From Hyalella azteca (taxonomy: Eukaryota > Arthropoda > Malacostraca > Amphipoda > Hyalellidae): a DNA stretch of 64,000 nucleotides. The translations under genes and the position numbers were made by a program. A model generated the notes under the pieces. It was not told where the DNA came from, ran no database searches, and worked only from the letters and a program-made list of their open reading frames with translations. The stretch covers positions 1,116,001 to 1,180,000 of the forward strand of contig NW_025941278.1 of the NCBI RefSeq assembly GCF_000764305.2, written 5' to 3'. Below are positions 1-11,694 of the stretch, piece after piece (within the stretch, counting starts at the first letter, position 1; every line of letters begins with the position of its first letter).

Positions 1-431
1 CAGTATTAATGGGGCCGTATCAAACTGGGCTTCAGTGCGCAGCGGCATGCCACAGGGAAGCGTTCTCGGGCCTCTTTTACATGTTGCGTTTATAAACGAT
101 CAGCCAGAAGCTGTGTCTAGCGCGTGCTCGATGTATGCTGACGACACAAAAGTTTATAATACAGTGAAGAATACGTCGCAAAATGTACAGTTTCAAGGTG
201 ATCTTGACAGGTTGGTTGACTGGGCTGATAAGTGGCAACTGCGTTTTAACGCTGACAAATGTAAAGTACTCTACCTTGGCAATTTATAATAAACAGCAAG
301 ATTACAGTATGAGAAGACATGGTTGTAACGACAGAGTGATGATGTCAAAATAAACAAATCCTATTGGCAAAAGATTTAGGAGTTTATTTGTGCAATGACT
401 TGAAATATTCTAAGCATATTGAAGCTCAAGC
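1..431 (+). mobile_element. LINE fragment, copy A: reverse transcriptase palm region (CR1/Jockey-like)
   Basis: An open frame at 35-289 carries the RT palm signature: GMPQGSVLGPLL, then FINDQPEAVSS, then the catalytic YADD box (in MYADDTKVY), then DLDRLVDWADKWQLRFNADK. These motifs are typical of CR1/Jockey-group non-LTR retrotransposons, which copy their RNA into DNA at the target site. The frame ends after KVLYLGNL at 289. The block aligns without indels to 898-1328 (offset 897) with about a dozen mismatches. It starts at the window edge and ends at the unknown base at 432, so both ends are cut. No endonuclease or 3' tail is present, so this copy is dead. Confidence 0.85.
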
Positions 432-532
432 NATAATTGAAGGAGTTATGAGTGCCACAGTTGAAAATGAAGTTCGAGCTCGCAGGCGAGTTCGCACGCG
501 AGTTCGCTGAAGTGTCGAATCGGTTATTGACA

Positions 533-674
533 GAGAGCTCATTTTCTCGTCGACGAAAACGTGAAGTCACGGGCAGACGGACATGACCATGGTTTAATTA
601 ATATTAATATTCAACCATGGACACGACGAGCACAAAAGAGCATCTTTTCCATGAATGATAAAGTGCTCTAAAAA
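533..674. repeat. Dispersed repeat, copy 1
   Basis: A 140-bp stretch starting GAGAGCTCATTTTCTCGTCG and ending at CTCTAAAAAGGTGAC has a clear relative at 3449-3572. The two share the segments GACGAAAAC, TGAAGTCACGG, CAGACGGACATG, CGAGCACA and CTAAAAAGGT. A shorter relative of its end (GATAAAGTACTCTAAAAA) is near 13965-13982. It contains an inverted CCATGG pair around a TTAATATTAA core. Family unknown; probably a non-autonomous element. Confidence 0.55.
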
Positions 675-1895
675 GGTGACAAAAGCTGCCCGGGCATCTA
701 TCGCCCTGTTAGTTTCACAAGTGGCGTTTGCAATGTAATGGAATCTGTTGTGAGAGATCGATTGATAGATCATTTGACTGCTAATAATCTCCTTTCAGAC
801 TGTCAACGTGGCTTTATTGCCGGGAGATCCTGCACCACTAACCTCTTGTCTACTCTGAACGAATGGACCCACCTGCTGGACGAAAGGGACAACGTGTCAG
901 TATTAATGGGTCCGTATCAAACTGGGCTTCAGTGCGCAGCGGCATGCCACAAGGAAGCGTTCTCGGGTCTCTTTTAAATGTTGCGTTTATAAACGATCAG
1001 CCAGAAGCTGTGTCTATCGCGTGCTCGAAGTATGCTGACGACACAAAAGTTTATAATACAGTGAAGAATACGTCGCAAAATGTACAGTTTCAAGGTGATC
1101 TTGACAGGTCGGTTGACTGGGCTGATAAGTGGCCACTGCGTTTTAACGGTGACAAATGTAAAGTACTCTACCTTGGCAATTTATAATAAACAGCAAGATT
1201 ACAGTATGAGAAGACATGGTTGTAACGACAGAGTGATGATGTCAAAATAAACAAATCCTATTGGCAAAAGATTTAAGAGTTAATTTGTGCAATGACTTGA
1301 AAAATTCTAAGCATATTGAAGCTCAAGCTAATAAAGCCAATATACGACTTGAACTGATCAGACGCTCTTACGATTACATACTGTAGATGCCGAAGCGATG
1401 AAACTGTTGTTTGTAGCAGACCTGCGTCAGAACCTAGAGTTTGGAAACGCCGTGTGGTCACCAAAACAATAAATGACACAAATTTAGTCGAGAGTGTTCG
1501 AAGGCGTACAACAAGGATAATTCCGGGATTAAAAGGCAAGCCTTATGAAGAAAAAAAGGCAAGCCTTAAAGATTATGAAGCTTCCAAGCCTGTCATCGAC
1601 GTCTGCTGTTTAACCTCATTGAAGTATAAAATTATACCCACGGTTTATACAAGGTCCCAGAAGGAATACTAGAATTTGAAACAAGAACCAACACCAGGGG
1701 CCACGGCTTTAAACTAAAAAAAACTGCGTTGTAACACATCAACGCGACAACATTTCTTCTCGCTTCGAGTCACCGACATGTGGAACAGCCTCCCTGATGG
1801 CATCGTTGAAGCTCCGAGTATGAACGCCTNAAATTTCTTCAAATCATACCTTATGAAATATTTGAGGGAAGACATATATATTACGAGTTAGAATA
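668..1895 (+). mobile_element. LINE, copy B: RT fingers, palm and C-terminal region with internal deletion
   Basis: Read in pieces this is a 3' portion of a CR1/Jockey-type pol. The fingers region (GIYRPVSFTSG, MESVVRDRLIDHL, QRGFIAGRSCTTNLL, DERDNV) is at about 690-897. The palm (GMPQGSVLG, YADDTKVY) is at 950-1186. The C-terminal region (RRRTTRIIPGLKG, then a TRGHG-like and MWNSLPDG segment) is at 1454-1850. The catalytic segment between fingers and palm is missing, and the frame changes at about 893-900. Further frameshifts and stops lie between 1187 and 1453, and an unknown base at 1830 breaks the last frame. Not functional. Confidence 0.85.
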
Positions 1896-3448
1896 AAAAT
1901 TTGTGACTAGATGATCATTCAAAAAACCAACATCTAACAAATTTCCTGAAACGTAAAACAAAGTATTGCACATGTAGGTGAATAAATAGCAACACCACGT
2001 AAAATACAATTGCAATTTACAGTCTATTACAAGTACAATTCTATTGCATTGGGATGCCTCAAAAATTTCAATTAATATCAAAACACCAATTTACGACTTT
2101 TCTGCAATTCGCCGCTACACGCATTAAGCAATTTGACATGAAACAAAAAACCTCTTACAGCGTTGCCTGCGAGCAGCCAAACGACTTTGCTCAAGCTCGT
2201 ATCCCTGGTGGTTCCTCACGTCGCGAAGGAAGCTCGCGACGACTCGCCCCACTTGATCCTCACTCGCTTTCCGCTTGAAAGAAGTCAGGCTTGACCTTTC
2301 CACACTAACGCAACGACTTCCTATAAAAAAAAAATCATTTTTGTATTCTCCATCTGTTCATTTAAATGAATATAGATACTCGTGCTACTAGTAAACACGC
2401 TTAAATCATTACATACACACAAGAAGTTACGATCTGAATGTGCTTCAGGACACAGATTATGGTACAGTTTAGGTGCACGAAACGATTATTCAATAAAAAT
2501 GCATTATATTCAATATGTTTTATTTTATTCAATAAGGATGCATTCCGATTCATGTTTTAGGCCGATAAATTAAACAACAATATATTGCATTGACATAAGA
2601 GATTTTGCTGCATCACTTACGAGAAGAGGAGCTAGGATTGCGTCCGCCATAGCTCCCAGCTCTGAAACACAAACGAGTAACTTGACGGAACTCTGGTTAA
2701 TGCATATATCAAAATCTTAGTGTAGTTAGGCAGAAGTTTTTCATTTATATTGCTTCGATCTGTAATTGTTAATTGTTAATAAAAACTACGCTCTGGTCTT
2801 CAATCAAACCTATCAAATTCTATGACTATCGTATACATGCTGAAACCAAATACATAATTTGCGAACATTCCGGCGCCAATTCACTAAAAGTTTAATAGAA
2901 TGAGAATTTTTTGGAACAAAATGGAGCGTAGTTGCAACTGCAAATTGCAGCTCATGCTTATGAAAGCCTAGTTTCGTGCTAGAAAAAATGCTACATTATA
3001 GAAAATGAAACTTAAAGGAACATTCACAATATAGAATATAGTCAATATATACTCAGGAATATTGCGGTAAATATATATTCTTTTTAAAATAAATTCCTGA
3101 ATAGTCAATATAACCGACCTGACTTGCTTCTGACGCAGCCTTGTCTTCGCAGTCCGGACCTCTTCCCATCGGTCCGGGTACAGCGATTCGTCTGTGAGAG
3201 TTGGGCTTTCAAACAACTATTCTCTGAAGTTGATTGACGGAATGCATAGTAAAAATTTAACTTAATACTAAATTGTTACATGTCTCCCGATTGCAAGGAA
3301 TGACTAATATTAGTTTAGGCAAAATATATTTTTTATTATTTTTATTTTTGAGCAGGCACAGTCATATTTCAAAATATTAAATTTATTAGTAACAAAATAT
3401 ACACATCAACTAACAAAAAATATAACTCAGTACTCACTGCAGTGAGTG
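1896..3448. other. Gene-free stretch, no recognised feature
   Basis: AT-rich sequence with only short open frames (under 85 codons) that match nothing I recognise. There is a GC-richer patch at 2190-2275 with direct TCGCGA-type motifs. No tRNA, TIR pair or exon could be supported. Confidence 0.5.
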
Positions 3449-3572
3449 AGAGAGCCATTTTCTCATCGACGAAAACATGAAGTCACGGACGGACAGACAG
3501 ACGGACGGACAGACGGACATGGCGAGCACACTAGTGCATTTTTTCATAAATGGGAAAATGCGCTAAAAAGGT
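3449..3572. repeat. Dispersed repeat, copy 2
   Basis: Second copy of the repeat at 533-674: GAGAGCCATTTTCTCATCGA, GACGAAAACATGAAGTCACG, then an expanded GACGGACAGACGGACAGACG block, then CTAAAAAGGT. The GACGGACA microsatellite (about 3488-3518) is the main difference from copy 1. Confidence 0.55.
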
Positions 3573-4477
3573 ATAAGGAAGTGAAAGAAGTGTCCCTTAT
3601 GCTAACTGTTAAATAAATAAAAAATTAATACCGAGGGATGAAATTTCGGGTATTATGATTAGCGTTAATTCTCACGAAGTAATTGATTACCTTCAATGGT
3701 GATGATATCTTCGACCCTTACTCCTTCTCTTTCGAAAGCTCTTTGTCGCAGTGTATTGCGGACTTCGAGAGAAAAAGCTCTCACTTTACACTGGAAGTTG
3801 AATTTCTGCGAAAAAGAAACAATTGAACTCTATATGAAGCAATTAATTTTTTTTCGCGTTGCATTCATAACGGATTGTTAATGGAAGTCATATGCTACCT
3901 CGAACTAGAGAAATTATAACATGTAAATTGCTCGCACACCAACGAAAGGCGAGGAATGCCCACACAATTCAAACCGCACGTCAATACGGTATATAGGATA
4001 GCTGACATGAATGAGAGTAACATTGGACGAATAAGTTAAATTAATAAACTAGTTATGCTTCAACTATGCTCCTGGTGGACGCCATAACGAAATATATAAA
4101 TAGAATATATAAATATTTGCTACGTAAAGAATATCGTTCGTGTACAACCATGCAACTGCATTATTACTCTTCTATAATGGTCTAAGTGACTTTTGGCGAT
4201 TAAAACACGAAGTGTGAAAATTGCGAATGCATTATATCGGATATCGAAATGTGGAAAAAAAACTTGTCCTTATCTCGTTCGTCAAGGTTTGTCCAGGAAC
4301 ATCATTTAATATTTAAACATGTACACTTATTTGGTTTTATGCAAGTTTGATCGAAGACCAGAGCATGCCTTTTATTAACAATCTTCTTGTTCGTTTTTTC
4401 AATGAGTCGAACCAGATTTCTTGCTGGCGTCGGGAGATCGAAAATATATGATACCTCTATGGAAACGTCAAAACTCA
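3573..4477. other. Gene-free stretch, no recognised feature
   Basis: AT-rich, with many stops in all frames. An open frame at 3696-3881 has no recognisable motif. The last 100 bases may belong to the 5' part of the Penelope-like element that follows, but no motif confirms it. Confidence 0.45.
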
Positions 4478-5262
4478 CAAAGAAGACAACCCACTAAGGC
4501 CTATAATTTCGCAAGTAACTTCTCCTGTATACAAGACCGCTAAAGAACTGGACGCTATAATTAAACCTTATATCCCTAAGAAATACTCTCTGAAATCTAG
4601 AAATGACTTCTTGGACATTATTCATGCCTCGCACCCTTCTGGCCTGCTAGCTTCGCTGGATGTTACTAGTTTGTTCACTAACGTACCAACCGAAGAAACG
4701 TTAGAAATTATCATGAAGCATGTGTATTCGCACGAAACCCTGCCAGCCCCATCTATACCAAAAAAGATCTTAATTGACCTTCTTCGCCTCTGTACATCAG
4801 AATCTGCCTTCCGGACTCCTGATAACAAAATTTACCGACAAATTAACGGCGTAGCCATGGGATGCCCTCTAGGTCCAACTTTTGCAGAATTCTATATGTG
4901 TGAACTGGAAAATCAAGTGTTGCTCAATACACAGATCAAGCCTGAGCTTTACTGCAGATACGTAGATGACATTTTTGTTGTCATTCGAGACGAAGAGCAC
5001 TTGATCGAACTGCGAAGAGCCCTGGAACATGAATCAGTCTTGACTTTTACCCATGAAATTGGACGAAATCACAAATTGCCATTCCTGGATATATTAGTGC
5101 GAATTGAAGATAATTCCTTTGTCACTAATGTTTACCGAAAACCTACCGATGTCGGAAAAGTGCTTAACGAAGAAAGTGAATGCCCTCAGCGCTATAAAAC
5201 CAACACAGTGCGAGCTCTCATACAAAGAGCATTCAAGACCTGCACATCCGAGANATAACTGA
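4478..5262 (+). mobile_element. Penelope-like retroelement, reverse transcriptase fragment
   Basis: A continuous coding frame runs from about 4480 (LRPIISQ, TSPVYKTAKELD) through the open frame at 4611-5258. It shows the Penelope/PLE RT motif series in order: SLDVTSLFTNVP (motif A, about 4654), INGVAMGCPLGPTFAEFYM (about 4842), YVDDIFVV (motif C, catalytic DD, about 4960), LPFLDILV (about 5077), VYRKPTDVG (about 5128), then ESECPQRYKTNTVRALIQRAF. PLEs are retroelements that use a telomerase-related RT and a GIY-YIG endonuclease. The GIY-YIG domain is absent: the frame runs into an unknown base at 5254 and then stops. The RT core itself is intact over some 250 codons, so this is a fairly young copy, truncated at the 3' side. 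Confidence 0.9.
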
Positions 5263-6076
5263 GTCTATTGTGTAGAAGCGGCAGTTATTATTTATTCACT
5301 GACATCAACCATATTTATTGCCATAATCATTATTCTAACAATAATCTCTTTTGGAACGACGATTTTTGATCAAAATTCAAATTATGCCGTTAAAATACCA
5401 TATAATAAATCCTCTAGTTACGTATCAACATTACTGTGCGTAGCACTATAAACTGACAATCAAATGTCGGTTGATTACGTTTGAAATTCCAGCGTCAACT
5501 CGAAAGCTCTTAAACAAGCAGCTTACTTTCACATGAGATCCTGAACTATCGTGAGCATTCAAAGAGTTGAGGCCGTTCATTGTTTTGCGGCATACCTGCA
5601 AATAGATTCAAACACATTTATGAACAACATGAAATTCAACTGCAAATTTGTTCTTCAACTGCAGCTATTTAAATTAAGATATTAAGAATATAAGTTAATC
5701 AGAAACAATCCAAGTATTAATATGATGTACATTGATTATTTTTTTTAAGCTTAATTTGAAAAAAAAAGTTGAAAAATGACTGCGCGTACACGCCTGTAAT
5801 GATTTGCGTGTACAAAATTATAAAGAAACTGTGTCCTAAGCAATAACAGTTGGGGAATATTGAGCGCACATGACAAAGTGGTAGCCGTTTCGTTCAATAA
5901 CGAGGCGCATTCAAATTATTACGCCTCCGATACTTTTTATTTTAATTGGGATTAGATAGAAACAAGCGGTTTATGTTAAAATGAGTCCGTCGGCTCAATG
6001 GAAGCACTCAAATTTAGCGATTTTTCATCGGTCACATTAGGCTCCAAAAGACGCGTTCGGAGTAGCCATGAAATCA
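5263..6076. other. Gene-free stretch, no recognised feature
   Basis: No open frame of note after the PLE fragment and no recognisable terminal repeat. AT-rich. Confidence 0.45.
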
Positions 6077-6451
6077 TTACCTTAATTGTGGCGTTTTGAA
6101 AACTGCGCACGTCTGCAAGGAGATTCCATAGAGAAGTGACACAAATATCATTGGTTTTGGGCGAGTGATAAGTGAGAGAAAAATTTGGTGCGTTATAACT
6201 TGAATGTACCTGGTATATAACGTTCTTACCTCACAGTGGAAATTCATTCTTCTGCTGTAATCTGTTGTTATGGAATAATAATCCATCACTCGGTCCTTCG
6301 CATCAGATGCGTTACTTTCAGGAATCCCAAACCAGACCAGGTTGGCCTTCCTACGTTCTCTATCAAGCAATTCACGTGAGCTGTCATTAGCGACTTCTGA
6401 TAAATCAGCTGTCTTGTTCTTTACTTCCTTTTCTTCCGTATTTTTCAACAA
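6077..6451 (-). pseudogene. LINE ORF1-like fragment
   Basis: A 124-codon open frame on the minus strand. Its middle part, DRERRKANLVWFGIPES, resembles the start of the RNA-recognition (RRM-like) region in ORF1 proteins of non-LTR retrotransposons, where a basic-hydrophobic ER(R/K)xNLVxxGIPES stretch is typical. It is preceded by a charged EEKEVKNKTADLSEV segment that could be the end of a coiled coil. The remainder (after SITTDYS) looks non-coding. ORF1 proteins bind element RNA. Assignment rests on this single motif and no RT is adjacent, so it is tentative. Confidence 0.45.
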
Positions 6452-8384
6452 CGGAGAAGGATTTCAACAACAACATTAAAGGACAATCAACGGAGAAAAT
6501 TCTAATTAACACTGAGGAGGTTAAAAATTAAGCTGCAAAACACCGACAACAGAACACAAAAGCCTATCGATTAACAATTACAAAAGGATACGAACTGAAG
6601 GCACTACTAAGGCCTAGGCTTCCGTCCAAAAATGTGCAGCAATTTCATAATCCTCAAAATCGAACCAGAACTAAATACCTAAGAATAGCTTACAGACACA
6701 GGTACGCACACTGTTCAGCGTTAAATCACACAGCAGAGCAATATGGTAGGGTAGAAAAGAGGCAGATTCGAACGATAACTCCAGCTGTGTTCGGCAACCC
6801 GGAGATAAAAGTTAGAAGACCCCATTCCGGCTTCGCGAATGCGCATCACGCACACCTATATTCATAAAACATGAAACACGTATTTGACCATAAACAGAAT
6901 TCTTATTGCTGAAAAGAGGCCAATTCTGATATTATTCACGAGTAAATAACACCTGATAACAAGCGGAAAATTGTTCAGAAATAAAAGTATTAATTCTGTG
7001 GACTTATTTTCAGAGGATCTACCAAAGTAGGACAGAGTGCGATAAATAGTTTTCCTACTATAAGCATCAGCAACAGTTTAATTAATGAAAAAAAAATGTT
7101 TTGTTTCTTTAAAGACGTGGTTCGAAATAAACAAGATTCAAAAAAGTTTTGAAGAATAGTCAATAATGAACCTGAATCTGTAACTATACTATTTATTTTA
7201 CTTAGCCCAGCCTACTTGGTTAGCTCGACATTTTTTTAACATCAAGAGAATGGGATATATTTCTGGGATCTTATTTCTGGGATATATTAGGTATATTAAC
7301 TTGCACGTTTTACTCGTGAAAATTTCATAATTGGCTCCACATTTTTTATGGATAAGGATGATGTCCCAGCCAGAAAACGATTTTCTATAGTTTTTTAATG
7401 CAGTTGGACGCGGTGCTCATCTGAGTTCGTCGGAATGACGTATCGGAACTTTGACCTCCGGGTTGCCGTACACCGCAGGAGCTATTTTTCAAATCTGCCT
7501 CTCGCTCACCCGTTTCACTCAGCAGTGTGCCTTCACACTGAACAGTGCCACGTACCTGTGTTTGAAAGCGACTCTAATAAACTTAGTTTTAACCCTCTGT
7601 CTGGGTTGGTTTTGGGGATTTTGAAATCGCTGCACATTTTTACCGGAAACCTCGACTCAATAAAGCCTACAGTTCGTTCCCTTCGAAATTTTTGATCGAC
7701 AGGTTCTACTGTTTTGTTGCCCGGTTTTTATTCACTTAGGTTTTTATCTCTTCCGTATTAAGTTATAGTTTCCATGATGATTGTATTTGAATTCCCTAAA
7801 TTTTGAGCTGATGGCGGAGCGATTCTTTAAAACATATCTTCTTTGGAAACAGTTTGGAAAATCGCTCCATCACAAGTTCAAAATTTGCAGAAAAAAAATC
7901 ATCAGGGGAACTATAAAGTAGCATGTGAGATAAAAACGCCGATTTTGCTAGGAACCATCTTTCTCAATTCTTATGGGCAGGGTGGCCCAATGCTTACAGT
8001 ACAGAGTATCAGGATTGAAGCAGATCGAGAGGTATTGGTTCGATCCCAGCTCGGCGTGCCAGTTTCTGGTCAGAATCGGCGAGGAGGCCGGGCGCTTGAG
8101 CACAGCAAAATTGGAGCAGTGAATTGAGAGTTCGAGGCCGCAACTAGTTGTGAATGTTCTGTCGGCGAAGAGCCTATGGCCTAAAAACGCTATTATTAGG
8201 AGAATTTCGCTTTGTAAAAACACAGAAGAATGGCGCTGCTGAAGGATCAAAATACTCAGAAATTAATTATGAGGTATGCAGCAATCTCTATGGTTATGAT
8301 GGTAGAATAAAATGTTTCTTTAGAATTTTATGCAACCATGAGAACAAGTTCTTGTCAACACTGATAGTTTCAGAAAATAGGAGA
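6452..8384. other. Gene-free stretch, no recognised feature
   Basis: Short open frames (6634-6867, 7435-7695, 7843-8127) have no recognisable protein motif. The GC-richer 7400-7700 block ends in AATAAACTTAG-like sequence and could be part of an LTR or transcribed repeat, but no partner repeat is seen in the window. Confidence 0.4.
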
Positions 8385-8464
8385 ATCTCTAAAGCGCAGT
8401 GGCTCGACATCTCTAAAGCGCAGTGGCTCGGCATCTCTAAAGCGCAGTGGCTCGGCATCTCTAA
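8385..8464. repeat. 24-bp tandem repeat, about 3.3 copies
   Basis: Unit ATCTCTAAAGCGCAGTGGCT plus CGGC starts at 8385, 8409, 8433 and 8457, an exact 24-bp period with one C/G variant base. Because 24 is a multiple of three, all frames stay open; the plus-strand reading gives an ISKAQWLG-type octapeptide repeat, but there is no sign of a gene. Confidence 0.9.
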
Positions 8465-8641
8465 GCCTACGTTCAGACTATTCAACGTTGCGTTAATTTC
8501 AACGTAGAATTAATTTTAAAGTTGGATTATTTTCAACGTTGATTAAATTTTAAAGTTGGATTAATTTTGACGTTAAATTATTTTCAACGCAGAATAAATT
8601 GCTTTAATTTCGACGTTGCGTTAATTTCAACGGTGCGTTAA
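8465..8641. repeat. Degenerate AT-rich repeat with AACGTTG / TTAATTTT motifs
   Basis: About eight loose repetitions of a 20-odd-base pattern alternating (A/T)TTAATTTT or TTATTTTCAACG with (A/C)ACGTTG or AAAGTTGGA. It abuts the 24-bp array on one side and the Gypsy LTR on the other. Confidence 0.6.
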
Positions 8642-8894
8642 TTTTACCATACGCGCAGCGGTTCGTTATGGATAAACGAAGTTTCTTTCAGCGACTGTTT
8701 ACTCGAATATGTACCTGTGAAACGAATATGTGCCAGTCTTCGAGGCAGTGAAACACGACCAGGGACACGCGCATGTATTGCAGTAGGAGGCCGACAAAAG
8801 AAATGGCCGATTGACGCGCCGTGACCTCCCAACACAACTACGCGTCGCGGTCACGTCAACGCGCAGCAAAGCGCTAGGCTTCTACCTTGGTACA
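8642..8894 (-). repeat. Candidate 3' LTR of the Gypsy element
   Basis: Read on the minus strand, a purine tract (AAAGGGAGGAGA, 8895-8906) is followed directly by TGTACCAAGGTAGAAGCC. This is the expected polypurine tract to LTR transition with an LTR beginning TGT. The far boundary is a guess, placed where the sequence changes to the AT-rich repeat. No 5' LTR copy is found in the window. Confidence 0.5.
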
Positions 8895-11500
8895 TCTCCT
8901 CCCTTTAAAAGATAGAACCCCACCCCTATCTAGTACATTAAAGTAAAGTGCACGTAAATCCGAGCAATAATAATTTGCCCGGTTCACTTGTTCACGTTTT
9001 AAAAGAACATTCTTTATTAAAATTTATAAATACCCATCACCATAAAAATTTTCAAGTTCAAAAACCCAACCTGTCTACCGGTTTGACTACCCTATCAAAC
9101 CGTGAGGTATAAAGCCGCTTGCCCATCAGCTTCTGGACTTGTGGTGGGACATCCAGCGGAGGGGCACAACCCCTGTCTTGCCGCCCCTGCACAGGGCTCC
9201 TCAACCGCACGAGGCATTGAGTAGGCGCCGCTGCAGGCTCATCTTCCTCGGCTACCACCAGCGCCCCTCCCTCAGCCGCAACATCATGCACCCTATTTTC
9301 CAGAGGGGCAGCGACATCCGATAAGGCTTCAAAAAATCCCCTGTCACGAATCAGGTACGATGAGCTCCCCGGCCTCGCAGTAGTAGTCGTAGGAAGTTCA
9401 CTACACTTCATTTAGTGGGGCAATCTTGCTCTAACATTTTTGCCCGGCCTTAGTTCTGGCAGAGAACGAGCACCATGACGTTTATTATAGTTAATCGAAG
9501 ACCTCATCTTAGCCTGAGCGACCACCCTTCAAACCCCATCGATGTCCGACCAATGAGGTAGGAGTGCATTTGGTAACACAGGCAACCTGCATAGTGCGCA
9601 ACCTGCGTCCCTGCAGCAGCTGATCGATGGAGCAGCCGGTGGTGTCCAGAGGCGTGTTTCTATATTCATTAGAGCAATCCATGGCTTCTAAGTAAGCGCT
9701 TCGCCTGCTGGACCCCCGGCTCCGCGCACCCGTTAGCCTGTGGCACACATGGGTCAGAAATATGATGATTTAATAGTCTGGGGTATCGCCGGGCGAAGTC
9801 TGAGTTCCCCGAGTCCAGCAGATTGCTGTGAAATCTGAGCTCACGTGTCGGTTCGGTCGTCACCATGGTCCCGTAATCACTTCAACGACATATTTGTGGC
9901 TGACACGACCCAGAGATCAAAGATATTGTTGCGGCTTTCAGAATTGGCCTGTGAATAGCCAGCGGGCGTCCGGCGCCTGCGTGCGACCGATGGTCATTCG
10001 CGGTCCGGGGATGAGGAAGAGAGGCTGATGGGGCTCTTGACAGCGTCAGGCGGGTAATTTATGAGGTTTGAGGTTATTTCATAAGCCATTGGGGATGCTT
10101 TGACTCCTCCAACGTAGGATACTCGAAGCAAAAATTTTGCGTTAATCTATGGAACTTCATAATTTTTTGGTATTATGACTTATATCTACTTCCAGAAATC
10201 TGATTCAAAAGTGAATAGTGTACCGCTCAATGATGAATAAATAGTTAAACCTATGTGCATCAAGATAATGGTAGAAAAATCACTCGCTTCACGAATTACG
10301 GGGTGCAGAATTTTCCCCTTCCTAAAAACTGTTGAAAGACTGAACAAATTTAGCAGAATTTCATCTTAACGTACGTTAAATAAAGAAAAATAGCTGGAAC
10401 AGCATTCCAAATTTGAGACTTGTATCTATTTAGGACGGGAGTTATAGTTTAAAAAATAGTGAATAAACCTCATAGGACTAGACGCAGCCGTACACAAAAA
10501 TCAATAAAATTTTTAAATAACACTCCCGGGAACTGCGGTGCGCCATCTGTAACGAAGACTTCTGGACTTCCAAACTTTGAAAGCACATTTGACAATTTAT
10601 CTACTACCGTCTGGCTAAAAGGTCGTTCCGGATATTCATTCCGGATTTGATAATCAGATAAGTTTTATCATCCAATTGCATCAAGTCAGCACCCAGCCTC
10701 ATCCATGGTCTCTCTTGCAGCACCGTTGCTCGCATGGGCTCTGCTCTGTTCCTGCTTTTGAACCTTTGTCAGGACTCGCACCGATCAATGAACATCTTGA
10801 GCACCGTGGTGCTCAATGAACATCTTGAGCACATCTTGGCCACCAAATCGTCTCCAACAATTTTCCTCGACTTGTGAAGAGAAAAGTGACCATCAGTGTG
10901 GATTTTCCTCAGCATTTCGACCCGCATATCATGTGAAATATCAATCATATTCTTGAACATCAGCATTCCCTCATTGTCAAATGATTTATATGAGGCAAGT
11001 ATTCCGTGCAGGTAATTTCAACACCCACAGGCCAGCCCTGGGAAGTATGCTTGGCCACTTTTTAAAATACGAGATCCGAGAGCTGAGCGCACAAGTTCCT
11101 AGATTTTATTTCCGGATGGATTGGTATATTTTCCACCGAGTTTACTTAATATTTTTGAACCTGAAAAGACAAATTGTCGTCCGTACTTTCACCAAGACAT
11201 CTAGAGCTTTGGCTACAACCATAAATTTTCCTGGCACGTACTCTGCCACTGGGAATATCTCGCCAACCTCATCAGCAGTCTCTGAGATCTCATCGGGGTA
11301 TCAGGCAATGATCGCTTGTTTATCAGCATAACGAAAGGTTTATGGTCCACTTGCAAGCTAAATCCTAAACCGCACAAGTACACATCAAAATTTTTGCAAG
11401 CCCAAACTGCCGCTAGACAAACAAAATTTGGTCTCTTCAGCGCCTGCATTCAAAGTCAATAGGCCAGAACACGGTGAAGTCTGCACGCTGCCTAATCTAT
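8895..11500 (-). mobile_element. Decayed Ty3/Gypsy retrotransposon, 3' half of pol
   Basis: Minus-strand pol domains occur in the expected order, in different frames. RNase H is at 11449-11213 (CLAAVWACKNFDVYLCG, DHKPFVMLINKRSL). VPGKFMVVA follows. The integrase zinc finger is at about 10920-10780 (MLRKIHTDGHFSLHK, then a CxxC). The end of the integrase core is at 9866-9670 (CVPQANGCAEPGVQQAKRLL, holding the catalytic-Glu region NGxAE). Then come EYRNTPLDTTG and LLQGRRLRT (about 9675-9590), and finally SRFDRVVKPVDRL near 9075. Gypsy integrase inserts the DNA copy into the genome; RNase H removes the RNA template. Reverse transcriptase, protease and gag are missing, several frameshifts and stops are present, and the first part of the integrase core was not found. 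Inactive. Confidence 0.85.
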
Positions 11501-11694
11501 TCCAAATTCACGGCCGGTGATGCTTCCAGTTACACTTACACGGAATGATGAGGGTTAAAAAATTTCACATACTGTTATCTCAAACTAAACGGATAGACAA
11601 TAAAGATATACGAAGAGTCAAGAGAGAATATTATGGATATTGAATAATCCATATTCGTTTTACTGGTGATATAAAACATTGGTGATTGGTGATA

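Noticed and set aside
8000..8110. tRNA-like GGTTCGATCCC segment
   Set aside because: The T-arm-like string has no matching acceptor stem, D arm or anticodon arm at proper spacing. The same holds for GGTTCGATTCC near 51646.
8385..8507. Octapeptide-repeat protein from the 24-bp array
   Set aside because: The open frame exists only because the unit length is a multiple of three; the flanks are not coding.
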